Shown here in pieces: positions 44,312-52,561 of a DNA stretch of 64,000 nt. Numbering within the stretch: the first letter of the stretch is position 1; each line of letters opens with the position of its first letter. The DNA comes from an uncultured Litoreibacter sp. (GTDB lineage Bacteria; Pseudomonadota; Alphaproteobacteria; Rhodobacterales; Rhodobacteraceae): positions 558,001-622,000 of the forward strand of contig CANLUY010000002.1 in NCBI GenBank assembly GCA_947494435.1, given 5' to 3'. A model generated the notes under the pieces. That model did not search any database. It had not been told where the DNA came from and saw only the letters and a list, made by a program, of their open reading frames with translations. Both the position numbers and the translations under genes were made by a program.

Positions 44312-45811
44312 TTATTCCATAACGGGGATCGAAAATTCGCCGCCTTCTTTCAGGCCGGAGGGCCAGCGCGAGGTCACCGTTTTCGTCCGTGTGTAGAATT
44401 TGAACGCGTCTGGACCGTGCTGATTAAGATCGCCAAAGACCGACTTCTTCCAGCCACCAAAGGTGTGATATGCCAGCGGGACCGGGATCGGAACATTGAC
44501 CCCGACCATGCCGACATTCACGCGGTTTGCAAAATCACGCGCAGTGTCCCCGTCACGGGTGAAAATCGCGGTGCCATTGCCATATTCATGATCCATCGCA
44601 AGTTTTAGGCCTTCTTCGTAATTCTGAACGCGCACGGTGGACAGAACCGGTCCAAAGATCTCGTGCTTGTAGATATCCATATCCGGCGTCACATTGTCGA
44701 AAAGATGCGCGCCCACGAAGAAGCCGTCCTCGTAACCTTGCAGTGAGAAGTCACGCCCGTCGACAGCCAAGGTCGCCCCTTGGTCGATCCCGGTCTGCAC
44801 CAACCGCTCGATATTGGCCTTGGCCGCTGCAGTCACAACAGGGCCGTAATCCACGTCTTCACCTGAGGTATATGGGCCTACTTTCAGCGCCTCCACCTTA
44901 GGCACTAGTTTCTCAAGTAACCGGTCTGCCGTGTCGTCACCCACGGCCACAGCGACTGAGATTGCCATGCAACGCTCGCCTGCCGCGCCGTATCCCGCGC
45001 CCACAAGCGCGTCTGCCGCTTGCGTCATATCCGCGTCCGGCATGATGATCATATGGTTCTTTGCGCCACCGAAGCACTGCACGCGTTTACCGTTCGCACA
45101 GCCTTCCGCATAGATATAGGCAGCGATTGGCGTGGAGCCGACGAAGCCCACAGATTGGATGACCTCGTTCTGCAAAATCGCATCAACGGCTTCTTTGTCA
45201 CCATTGACGACCTGCAAAATACCCTTTGGCGCGCCGGCTTCTTCCATCAATTCGGCCAGCATCAATGGCACGGACGGATCCCGCTCTGATGGCTTCAGAA
45301 TGAATGCATTGCCACAGACAATCGCAGGGGCAAACATCCACATTGGGATCATGGCCGGGAAGTTGAACGGCGTAATGCCCGCCGTCACACCCAAAGCCTG
45401 GCGCATAGAATACATATCAATGCCGGGACCCGCGCTGTCGGTGAAGTCGCCTTTCAGCATTTGAGGCGCACCAATGCAGTACTCCACCACTTCCAAACCA
45501 CGGATCACGTCACCCTTCGCATCAGGCAACGTCTTGCCATGCTCGCGCGACAAGGCTTCGGCCAGCTTGTCCATATCGCGATTGAGCAAATCGACAAATT
45601 TCATCATCACCCGCGCGCGGCGCTGCGGGTTAACAGCAGCCCAAGCCGGTTGTGCCGCCGCTGCGGCTGCAACCGCTTTGTCCATCTCGGCCTCGTTGGC
45701 CAAAGGAACCTTTGCCTGCACCTCGCCTGTTGCGGGGTTGTACACATCGGCGAAACGGCCGGATGTGCCTTTGACATGTTCGCCGTTAATGTAATGTGTC
45801 AGCTCTTGCAT
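44312..45811 (-). CDS. mmsA: CoA-acylating methylmalonate-semialdehyde dehydrogenase
   Basis: 499 residues. Oxidises methylmalonate semialdehyde to propionyl-CoA (and malonate semialdehyde to acetyl-CoA) with NAD and CoA, the last step shared by valine and inositol degradation. Nucleophile Cys in GAAGERCMAISVAV, NAD region VGSTPIAAYIYAEGC, and the N-terminal MQELTHYINGEHV. GGGAG precedes the ATG. The related DddC acts on malonate semialdehyde from DMSP-derived acrylate; which substrate dominates here is not decided by sequence. Divergent LysR gene at 45910. Confidence 0.96.
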   Translation of the reverse strand: MQELTHYINGEHVKGTSGRFADVYNPATGEVQAKVPLANEAEMDKAVAAAAAAQPAWAAVNPQRRARVMMKFVDLLNRDMDKLAEALSREHGKTLPDAKGDVIRGLEVVEYCIGAPQMLKGDFTDSAGPGIDMYSMRQALGVTAGITPFNFPAMIPMWMFAPAIVCGNAFILKPSERDPSVPLMLAELMEEAGAPKGILQVVNGDKEAVDAILQNEVIQSVGFVGSTPIAAYIYAEGCANGKRVQCFGGAKNHMIIMPDADMTQAADALVGAGYGAAGERCMAISVAVAVGDDTADRLLEKLVPKVEALKVGPYTSGEDVDYGPVVTAAAKANIERLVQTGIDQGATLAVDGRDFSLQGYEDGFFVGAHLFDNVTPDMDIYKHEIFGPVLSTVRVQNYEEGLKLAMDHEYGNGTAIFTRDGDTARDFANRVNVGMVGVNVPIPVPLAYHTFGGWKKSVFGDLNQHGPDAFKFYTRTKTVTSRWPSGLKEGGEFSIPVME

Positions 45812-45846
45812 GGAATTCTCCCTAAAATGTTGGGTACATCATACCC

Positions 45847-45896
45847 TTGCAAATTTGTTCGTAAAAGCGTCAGTTTCCCAAAATCATTTTGCAAAA
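45847..45896. promoter_or_regulatory. Possible LysR sites between mmsA and the divergent regulator
   Basis: TTGCAAA occurs at 45847 and again at 45889, the second within the palindrome TTTTGCAAAA (45887-45896). Paired sites in a divergent mmsA-lysR intergenic region suggest binding by the adjacent LysR protein. Confidence 0.45.
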
Positions 45897-45909
45897 ATGT
45901 ATGTATGCC

Positions 45910-46809
45910 ATGTCAGAACCTAAATGGGACGATCTTCGCGTGTTTCTGGCCGTTGCTCGGCATGAAAGCCTGTCAGCGGCAGGTAAAGTGCTGCATCTCG
46001 ACCCTGCAACAATAGGGCGTCGCATTACGCGGCTTGAGGCCGATCTGGCCACGCCGCTTTTTCAGAAATCTCCACAAGGGTACAAATTGACGACGGACGG
46101 TCAGCGCCTTCTTGACCATGCGGTCACGATGGAAACGGCCATGCTTGGTCTGCGCGATGAGATGAGTGGCGGGTCAGGGGGGCTGACTGGGCAAATTCGT
46201 CTTGGTGCACCAGATGGAGCGGCCAACTATCTGTTGCCCCAGGTCTGCGCGGCCATTTGTGCGGAAAACCCCGGTCTAGACGTGCAGCTTGTTGCACTTC
46301 CAAGGGTGTTCAATCTGTCAAAACGCGAAGCTGATATGGCGGTGACGGTATCTCCCCCAGCAACGGGTCGGTTGACCGTGCAGAAACTCAGTGATTACCG
46401 CCTGCATTTGGCTGCAAGTGAAGGCTATCTGGCACAACACGGCCGACCGTCGGATTTGGATGACCTCAAAAACCACAAAATCATCGGCTACATCCCCGAC
46501 CTGATCTTTGACAAGGAACTCGACTACCTGTCCGAGATCGGATCGCCAAAGGTCGATTTCTCGTCCAACTCCGTCTCCGTGCAGATCAATTGGGCGCGGG
46601 GCGGGGCAGGGCTGACAATTGCGCATGATTTCGCGCTGCCCTTTGCGCCCGAATTGACCAAGATCATGACCCAGACAGTCAGCCTGACGCGGTCTTTCTA
46701 CCTCGTGCGCCATGCAGACGATCAGAAAATCGCACGGCTCAGCCGCTTTGCCGATGAACTCGCCAATCATATTCCGCGTGAAATTGCACGTCTGGAAGCC
46801 ATGACTTGA
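45910..46809 (+). CDS. LysR-family transcriptional regulator
   Basis: 299 residues. N-terminal winged helix-turn-helix (WDDLRVFLAVARHESLSAAGK...DPATIGRRITRLE) and a C-terminal periplasmic-binding-like effector domain. Start taken as the ATG 45910 (MSEPKWDDL); ATGs at 45901 and 45889 are alternatives and none has a good ribosome-binding site. Divergent from mmsA, so it probably controls that gene; the effector is unknown. Confidence 0.88.
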   Translation: MSEPKWDDLRVFLAVARHESLSAAGKVLHLDPATIGRRITRLEADLATPLFQKSPQGYKLTTDGQRLLDHAVTMETAMLGLRDEMSGGSGGLTGQIRLGAPDGAANYLLPQVCAAICAENPGLDVQLVALPRVFNLSKREADMAVTVSPPATGRLTVQKLSDYRLHLAASEGYLAQHGRPSDLDDLKNHKIIGYIPDLIFDKELDYLSEIGSPKVDFSSNSVSVQINWARGGAGLTIAHDFALPFAPELTKIMTQTVSLTRSFYLVRHADDQKIARLSRFADELANHIPREIARLEAMT

Positions 46810-46873
46810 CCGCGGCGCGCCAGGTCGGACACACTCAGGGCATTACAACAGCACTTTTTATGAAGGAGCCACT

Positions 46874-47308
46874 ATGCTTGTGAGCCATATCCTGAAAGCG
46901 AAGCCTGAACAGGGCGTTGTGACCATATCTCCAGATGCCTCCGTGTCAGATGCCGCAAATCTTTTATCGAGCAAGCGCATTGGCTCTATCGTTGTGTCCG
47001 CTGACGGAAACGCTGCAGACGGCATTTTGTCTGAGCGCGATATCGTCCGTGAGATTGGCAAACGCGGTCCCGGCTGTTTGAGCGAGACGGTCCGCAGCAT
47101 GATGACAGCAGATCCAGTGACCTGCACAAAATCCGACACGGCCGATCAAGTGCTCAGCCGGATGACAGATGGCCGGTTTCGCCACATGCCCGTCGTTGAA
47201 GGGTCAAAGATGATTGGACTGATCACCATTGGCGACGTCGTGAAATCGCGCCTCGCTGAATTGGCGATGGAGAAAGACGCGCTTGAAGGGATGATCATGG
47301 GCCACTAG
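46874..47308 (+). CDS. Two-CBS-domain protein
   Basis: 144 residues made of a pair of CBS domains (VTISPDASVSDAANLLSSKR; PVTCTKSDTADQVLSRMTDG and MPVVEGSKMIGLITIGDVVK). These bind adenosine nucleotides or SAM and act as energy or ligand sensors. GAAGGAG precedes the start. No effector domain is fused, so the partner is unknown. Confidence 0.92.
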   Translation: MLVSHILKAKPEQGVVTISPDASVSDAANLLSSKRIGSIVVSADGNAADGILSERDIVREIGKRGPGCLSETVRSMMTADPVTCTKSDTADQVLSRMTDGRFRHMPVVEGSKMIGLITIGDVVKSRLAELAMEKDALEGMIMGH

Positions 47309-47330
47309 GCCCGGATCAGGGGAGTTTCAT

Positions 47331-47795
47331 ATGGCGTCAAATTTATCCGGAAAATGCCTATGCGGCACCGTCAGCTACAAAATTCACAGACCGAAATCGC
47401 GCCTTGGGGCCTGTCATTGTACGATGTGCAGACGGTGGTCCGGCGGGGTATTCATCGGTCTGCAAGTGGCACCCGACGACATTGAATTCAAGGGGGCTGA
47501 CAATCTGCAAACCTTTACCTCGTCCGACTGGGCAGAGCGCGCGTTCTGCAAGACCTGTGGCGCAAACATGTATTATCGCGTCACCGCGCCCGGTTCGCAC
47601 CAAGGCACGTATCACATGGGCTCTGGCACCTTGGATGCGCATGGCGATTTGATGCTCACCGAAGAGCTGTTCGTCGATCTCAAACCCGACGGCTACTCCT
47701 TCGCGGAGGACACGCACGCGCTTAACACTCAACAAGTCGAAGCGATGTTCGCCGATGCAGGTGCCGATAGTGACGGGGATGGCGACGGCGACTAA
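47331..47795 (+). CDS. GFA-family protein (zinc-binding, glutathione-dependent formaldehyde-activating fold)
   Basis: 154 residues. Zinc cysteines in GKCLCGTVSY, ACHCTMCRRW and FCKTCGANM, the pattern of the GFA (Gfa/CENP-V) family. Only some members act on formaldehyde-glutathione adducts, so the reaction is unproven. The C-terminus is an Asp/Gly repeat (DSDGDGDGD), an oddity. GGGGAG precedes the ATG; 22 bases after the CBS gene. Confidence 0.88.
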   Translation: MASNLSGKCLCGTVSYKIHRPKSRLGACHCTMCRRWSGGVFIGLQVAPDDIEFKGADNLQTFTSSDWAERAFCKTCGANMYYRVTAPGSHQGTYHMGSGTLDAHGDLMLTEELFVDLKPDGYSFAEDTHALNTQQVEAMFADAGADSDGDGDGD

Positions 47796-47866
47796 CCGCT
47801 TGAACTTCAGTCTGGAATGCGGTTGCTTACCGTCGGCGACAAACGGCAGACGATAAGGGGCCAGAC

Positions 47867-48358
47867 ATGCGCACAGGACTGTATCCGGGCACGTTTGACC
47901 CGATCACCTTGGGACATAGCGATATCATTCGCAGGGCCTGTTCGCTCGTGGACCGTCTGGTCATCGGCGTTGCGATCAATCGCGACAAAGGTCCGCTGTT
48001 TTCCCTCGAAGAACGGGTCGCGATGATCGAAGCGGAATGCGAAACGCTTGCGGATCAAACCGGCTGCGAAATTATCGCCCACCCTTTTGAGAACCTGTTG
48101 ATCCACTGTGCCAAGGACGTCGGTGCCTCTGTCATCGTGCGGGGCCTGCGGGCGGTCGCTGATTTCGAGTATGAATACCAGATGGTCGGCATGAATCGCG
48201 CGATGGACGACTCCGTTGAAACGGTGTTTCTCATGGCCGAGGCGCAGCATCAGGCCATTGCCTCGAAATTGGTCAAAGAAATCGCGCGTCTCGGCGGCGA
48301 TATTTCGAACTTTGTCTCTCCGGCTGTCGCGGCACAGCTTAAAGACAGGCTGGGCTAG
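47867..48358 (+). CDS. coaD: Pantetheine-phosphate adenylyltransferase
   Basis: 163 residues. Makes dephospho-CoA from 4'-phosphopantetheine and ATP, the fourth step of CoA synthesis. Nucleotidyltransferase motif YPGTFDPITLGH at the start, and the ISSTxxR-like equivalent replaced in the usual way near ASKLVKEIARLGG. Full length. AAGGGG precedes the ATG. Confidence 0.97.
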   Translation: MRTGLYPGTFDPITLGHSDIIRRACSLVDRLVIGVAINRDKGPLFSLEERVAMIEAECETLADQTGCEIIAHPFENLLIHCAKDVGASVIVRGLRAVADFEYEYQMVGMNRAMDDSVETVFLMAEAQHQAIASKLVKEIARLGGDISNFVSPAVAAQLKDRLG

Positions 48359-48429
48359 GCGACACGGGCTTTTCCTTTCTGACTTGGCGCATTAAGTATC
48401 CGTCAACGTATTGAGAAGGAGCAGCCTGC

Positions 48430-48936
48430 ATGGCCGACATCAAAGACCCCGAGAACACAATCATCATCGAACTCAAAGACGGCCCCGTCACGATCGAGCT
48501 TCTGCCCGATGTGGCTCCAAAGCACGTTGAGCGGATGAAAACTCTGGCCCGCGCCGGTGCCTATGACAACGTCTGCTTCCACCGCGTGATCGACGGCTTC
48601 ATGGCGCAAACAGGTGACGTGGCAAACGGCAACATGGAAAAAGACTTCAACATCCGCATGGCTGGAACCGGCGGTTCCGAGCATCCTGATGTCCCGGCGG
48701 AATTCTCTTCCCTGCCACATGCGCGCGGGACAATCGGCGCCGCTCGCTCCGCCAATCCTGACAGCGCGAACTCCCAGTTCTTTATCAACTTCAAAGACAA
48801 TGATTTCCTGAACGGTCAATACACCGTCTACGGTCGCGTCATTGAAGGTATGGATCACGTCGATGCGATCGTACGTGGCGAGCCGCCGATGAACCCTGAC
48901 CGTATGGTCTCTGTCAAGGTGGCTGCCGATGCTTAA
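48430..48936 (+). CDS. Peptidyl-prolyl cis-trans isomerase, cyclophilin type (cytoplasmic)
   Basis: 168 residues without a signal peptide. Cyclophilin active-site regions VCFHRVIDGFMAQTGD, NSQFFINFKDNDFLNGQYTVYG. Catalyses prolyl isomerisation during folding. A GAAGGAG site precedes the ATG. Its end overlaps the next cyclophilin gene by 8 bases, forming a translationally coupled pair. Confidence 0.95.
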   Translation: MADIKDPENTIIIELKDGPVTIELLPDVAPKHVERMKTLARAGAYDNVCFHRVIDGFMAQTGDVANGNMEKDFNIRMAGTGGSEHPDVPAEFSSLPHARGTIGAARSANPDSANSQFFINFKDNDFLNGQYTVYGRVIEGMDHVDAIVRGEPPMNPDRMVSVKVAADA

Positions 48937-49471
48937 AACCGCACTCGCCCTCGTCGCCATGACCGGGTCCGCCTTCGCGACCGGTCTGACCATCGAGGTG
49001 GCAGGCAAAGGCACGATCATGATTGATCTGCTGGAAGAAACAGCGCCAAAACATGTCGAGCAGATCACCAAGATCGCGAATGACGGTGACTATAATGGTG
49101 TCGTCTTCCACCGTGTGATTGACGGCTTTATGGCCCAAACCGGCGATGTCGAAAACGGACGGGCGGGTGGCAACCTCGCTCGGGCTGGTACGGGCGGGTC
49201 GAAATACCCTGACCTTCCAGCCGAGTTTTCGGACATCAACTATGACCGCGGCGTGGTTGGCATGGCCCGGGCGCAAAGCCCGAATTCCGCCAACAGCCAG
49301 TTCTTTATCATGTTCCAAGAGGGCGCGTTCCTGAACGGTGAATACACCGTCGTGGGTCGTGTCACCGAAGGCATGGATGTTGTCGACGCCATCACCCGTG
49401 GCGACGGCCGGAACGGTGCGTTCGTCAATGCCCAACAAGACGTCATGGAAGCTGTCACCGTCACGGAATGA
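48929..49471 (+). CDS. Peptidyl-prolyl cis-trans isomerase, cyclophilin type (periplasmic)
   Basis: 180 residues. Signal peptide (LKTALALVAMTGSAFATG), then a cyclophilin domain nearly parallel to the upstream gene (VVFHRVIDGFMAQTGD, NSQFFIMFQEGAFLNGEYTVVG). The pair arose by tandem duplication and now covers both compartments. Terminator follows. Confidence 0.94.
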   Translation: MLKTALALVAMTGSAFATGLTIEVAGKGTIMIDLLEETAPKHVEQITKIANDGDYNGVVFHRVIDGFMAQTGDVENGRAGGNLARAGTGGSKYPDLPAEFSDINYDRGVVGMARAQSPNSANSQFFIMFQEGAFLNGEYTVVGRVTEGMDVVDAITRGDGRNGAFVNAQQDVMEAVTVTE

Positions 49472-49493
49472 TCGCACTTGCATCGAGACTTAG

Positions 49494-49525
49494 AAAAAGG
49501 CCGGACAAATGTGTTCGGCCTTTTT
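49494..49525 (+). terminator. Terminator of the cyclophilin pair
   Basis: AAAAAGGCCG...CGGCCTTTTT stem with a short inner loop and a T run. Confidence 0.9.
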
Positions 49526-49570
49526 GCATGAGATGGCACATCATGCATCCGCAGTCCCGCATATTTATAG

Positions 49571-50587
49571 CTACATCAGCATCTTGCGCACGAAGACTGT
49601 GATCACTGCCGCGCAGGTCCATGAGAAAAACGGGAACAGCAAAAAGCCTCCAAACGCACGGATAGTCGTAAAGTCAAACGGCCATTCGCGCATGTAGTAG
49701 ATACGCTTCTTGTAATTCAACAGGTCGGTTCCACCCAACTCTTCGCCAAGGACCAGAAGCCGGCGTTTTTCATGGATCGCGTCGGCGATGCGTTTCTTTT
49801 CCGCTTCTTTGGCCGCTTTGATTTTCTGCTTAATAACCCGCGCCGGTTTGTAGAGCGTGAACCCCACAAGAACGTAGCCGGGAATGGACATAATCACGAC
49901 CATAACCAAGACACCAACAGGCGCTTCCAGCGTGATTTGTATGACGCCAACAAAGGCAAGCGCCATCGTGACCAGCGCCGACAGCGACATTCCCAAACGG
50001 CCCACCGCCGCCAAATCCGCAGTTTTATAGACCGACGCGACAACCCATTTATCAAGGAAATTGGAGTTCTGCAGGACCTTGACGAACAGGAAGACGTAGA
50101 ACGTGTAGTGCAGGAACAGGAACTGCCGTGCGAAAAAGATCACCCAGTCACTGCTGTTCAGTCGCTCGGAGCCGAGGAATTGACTGGTCAACGAAAGTCC
50201 TTGAAAGAGGAGTGTCCACACCCAAAACGTCTTGGTGTTGAGCGTATAGCTTTCGGTTTTGAACCGGTTGACCGGCGCACCGGGTTTGAGGCAATGTTCC
50301 AGCCGTTCAATCATAGTATTCGCGCTCTGCGACACCAAAGGGCCAAGGGCTGTGATATAGCCTGCCAAAAACGGCATCAGAACAAGGCCGCGAATGTAGG
50401 TTTTGTTCGAGAAATCAGCGCCTGTGGCAATCAATGCTCCCAGCAACACCACGAAGAAGACCAGACCGTAAAGAAAGCAGGTTTTCCAATAGGCAAGCGG
50501 GATGGCCTCTGTGATCCTGAATGCCCAGTATTTCGGCATGGACTCTGCGCGCTCTGACGAGATGGCCTTAGAATTCATTGCGCTCAT
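49571..50587 (-). CDS. Integral membrane protein of unknown function
   Basis: 338 residues from the ATG at 50587 (GAGGGG just before). About six hydrophobic helices: a pair near residues 35-90 (FLYGLVFFVVLLGALIATG; GLVLMPFLAGYITALGPLV), further ones near 120-170 and 200-245 (VVIMSIPGYVLVGFTLY), and a last one at the C-terminus. Between them is a charged cytoplasmic segment (KQKIKAAKEAEKKRIADAI). I do not recognise a family. It converges with the cyclophilin pair. Confidence 0.75.
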   Translation of the reverse strand: MSAMNSKAISSERAESMPKYWAFRITEAIPLAYWKTCFLYGLVFFVVLLGALIATGADFSNKTYIRGLVLMPFLAGYITALGPLVSQSANTMIERLEHCLKPGAPVNRFKTESYTLNTKTFWVWTLLFQGLSLTSQFLGSERLNSSDWVIFFARQFLFLHYTFYVFLFVKVLQNSNFLDKWVVASVYKTADLAAVGRLGMSLSALVTMALAFVGVIQITLEAPVGVLVMVVIMSIPGYVLVGFTLYKPARVIKQKIKAAKEAEKKRIADAIHEKRRLLVLGEELGGTDLLNYKKRIYYMREWPFDFTTIRAFGGFLLFPFFSWTCAAVITVFVRKMLM

Positions 50588-50778
50588 CACCCCCTCAAAG
50601 CACCCCTTCGATCATAAGAAAACGAGCGTTGCCGTGAATGCAAATTATTTTTGAGACCTCACGCGGGCTACCGTAATTCCATCAGCCGATGTCACCCCTC
50701 TTCAACCTCCCGTGAGGGGGGCTGCACAAGCGTCCATTTGCAAGCCATCATGCGTCAATCCATCTGAGGGAGGATATC

Positions 50779-51732
50779 ATGGCCCGCATTCTACTCGCTC
50801 TGGCACTGTGCCTGACACTACCGGCATTTGCGCAAAATCCATTTCTCAAAGCGCAATGGCCGGATACGGATTTTTCCAAAACAACGGTTGATCTGAAGTC
50901 CATCCGCTCCGGCGGTCCGGGCAAGGATGGCATCCCGTCGGTCGATGATCCGACCTTCCTCAAAGTCGCCGACGAACGGCGCTTGTCTGACCGCGTACCG
51001 GTCATCGCACTAGAGATCGGCGGACCCCCGCGCGCCTATCCGATCCGCTATTTCATGGTGCATGAGATCGTCAATGACAATGTGAACGGCATCCCTGTCG
51101 CTGTCACGTTCTGCCCGCTCTGCAACTCTGCCATGGTGTTTGATGCCCGCGTCGGGGGCCGCGCGCTGGAATTTGGCGTCAGTGGCAACCTGCGCAATTC
51201 CGATATGGTCATGTATGACCGCCAGACCGAAAGCTGGTGGCAACAAGCCATAGGCGAGGGCATTGTTGGGCAATATGCAGGTCGTGAGCTGAAGCAATTG
51301 CCCAGTTGGATGGAAAGCTGGGCCGATTTCAAAGCCCGCAATCCAGCTGGTATCGTCCTGAATGCGCCGCGCCGCAATTTCAACTATGGCTACAATCCTT
51401 ACGTAAATTACGACAGCTCCGCGCGCCCGTTCCTTTATGACGGAACCCTGCCACCTAACGGCATCGACCCGATGGAGCGTGTCGTGCGTGTCGGCAAAAA
51501 CGCATGGCCGATGACGCGGCTCAATGCCGAGAAAACCGTCAACGAAGCCGGCGTCACGCTCAGCTATGTAGGGCAGCAAGCCTCAGCGCTTGATACAGGC
51601 AACATTGCTAAAGGGCGTTCAGTTGGCACCATCCGCGTCCGCGACGCACAAGGAAGCGACGTGCCGCATGACGTCATGTTCGCCTTCGCCTTTCAGGCTT
51701 TCTTCCCCGATGGCAACTGGCGTGTGCGATAG
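50779..51732 (+). CDS. DUF3179 secreted protein
   Basis: 317 residues with signal peptide (RILLALALCLTLPAFAQ). The DUF3179 signature is VTFCPLCNSAMVFDA with two cysteines, followed by FGVSGNLRNSDMVMYDRQTESWWQQ. The family occurs in bacteria and archaea and has no known function; the two cysteines could be redox active or bind a metal. A GGGAGGA site precedes the ATG. Its 3' end overlaps the convergent FemAB-like gene by 40 bases. Confidence 0.85.
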   Translation: MARILLALALCLTLPAFAQNPFLKAQWPDTDFSKTTVDLKSIRSGGPGKDGIPSVDDPTFLKVADERRLSDRVPVIALEIGGPPRAYPIRYFMVHEIVNDNVNGIPVAVTFCPLCNSAMVFDARVGGRALEFGVSGNLRNSDMVMYDRQTESWWQQAIGEGIVGQYAGRELKQLPSWMESWADFKARNPAGIVLNAPRRNFNYGYNPYVNYDSSARPFLYDGTLPPNGIDPMERVVRVGKNAWPMTRLNAEKTVNEAGVTLSYVGQQASALDTGNIAKGRSVGTIRVRDAQGSDVPHDVMFAFAFQAFFPDGNWRVR

Positions 51733-52523
51733 GCTCGCATCCTTGCCAACCCCGGCACGGACATCCATGTCCCGCCCAAGGCACGCGCCTGAGCACCAGT
51801 ACCCAGCTTGAACTGCGCCAGTCCGGGGGCCGCTTTGCGGTCGAACGTGCCCAGATCCAAACGCTCCACGCCTTGCCCCGCAAAATGCTCCGCCGCGCGC
51901 CACAACATCGCACGATGCGCCTCAAGCTGCCGCCCCAAGGGCGTTGCGAAGGAGATGTGATAAGTCGCCACCGACCCATGGCGCAGAAACACCATACCCG
52001 CAACCATCGCACCTTTTGACCGCGCCTCGATCAGCAAACTGTCTTTCGCATGCAACGTCGCCCAAGCCCGCGTCAGCCAAAGCGGCATGGATTTGTAGCG
52101 CTTCGTCTTCGCCTGCCGCTGCTCCGCCATCAACAGCCAATGATCGCCAGTGGGCGGCATATGGGTCAGCGACAGTTTTAACCCCTCAGCGCGGTCCAAC
52201 GCATGCCGCCAGGTCTTGCGCAGACCTTTGCGCAGATCAGGTGCTGTGATGTCCCATTCCGCAATCTCAACCGGTGCATGGATTTGCACGAAACCGCGCA
52301 GGCGCAACCTGTCATCCATCGCGTGATCTGGCGTAAACAGGCGCAGGGTGCGGGCAGGGGCCTCCGCCCGCAGCATCTCCGGCGCGCCACGAGAGATCAG
52401 ACCGACCTGAAACGCCCGCAGATCGCGCATCACCATCAGGCCTTGCGGTGTCTCCACTACACAGCGCCCGCCCGCCCGCAAGCAGGCGGTAAAATGAGGG
52501 TGTTGTTGCAAAGGCCGCAGCAT
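51693..52523 (-). CDS. FemAB/GNAT-like acyltransferase
   Basis: 276 residues, FemAB-type GNAT fold: central KGLRKTWRHALDRAEG (acceptor-side region) and a C-terminal half with LLIEARSKGAMVAGMVFLRHG, HRAMLWRAAEHFAGQGVERLDLGTF. Relatives add amino acids to peptidoglycan precursors or acetylate sugars; substrate undefined. Converges on the DUF3179 gene with a 40-base overlap of coding sequence. Confidence 0.75.
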   Translation of the reverse strand: MLRPLQQHPHFTACLRAGGRCVVETPQGLMVMRDLRAFQVGLISRGAPEMLRAEAPARTLRLFTPDHAMDDRLRLRGFVQIHAPVEIAEWDITAPDLRKGLRKTWRHALDRAEGLKLSLTHMPPTGDHWLLMAEQRQAKTKRYKSMPLWLTRAWATLHAKDSLLIEARSKGAMVAGMVFLRHGSVATYHISFATPLGRQLEAHRAMLWRAAEHFAGQGVERLDLGTFDRKAAPGLAQFKLGTGAQARALGGTWMSVPGLARMRAYRTRQLPSGKKA

Positions 52524-52546
52524 CCCGCAGCCTTGCGTGAAAGCAG

Positions 52547-52561
52547 TTAAAGCGGCGTTAA
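52547..52561. promoter_or_regulatory. TTAA-N7-TTAA (CtrA-like) site
   Basis: TTAA (52547-52550), AGCGGCG, TTAA (52558-52561) followed by C. It lies 24 bases upstream of the FemAB-like start and touches the tyrS stop codon, so one half is constrained by coding. Confidence 0.35.
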
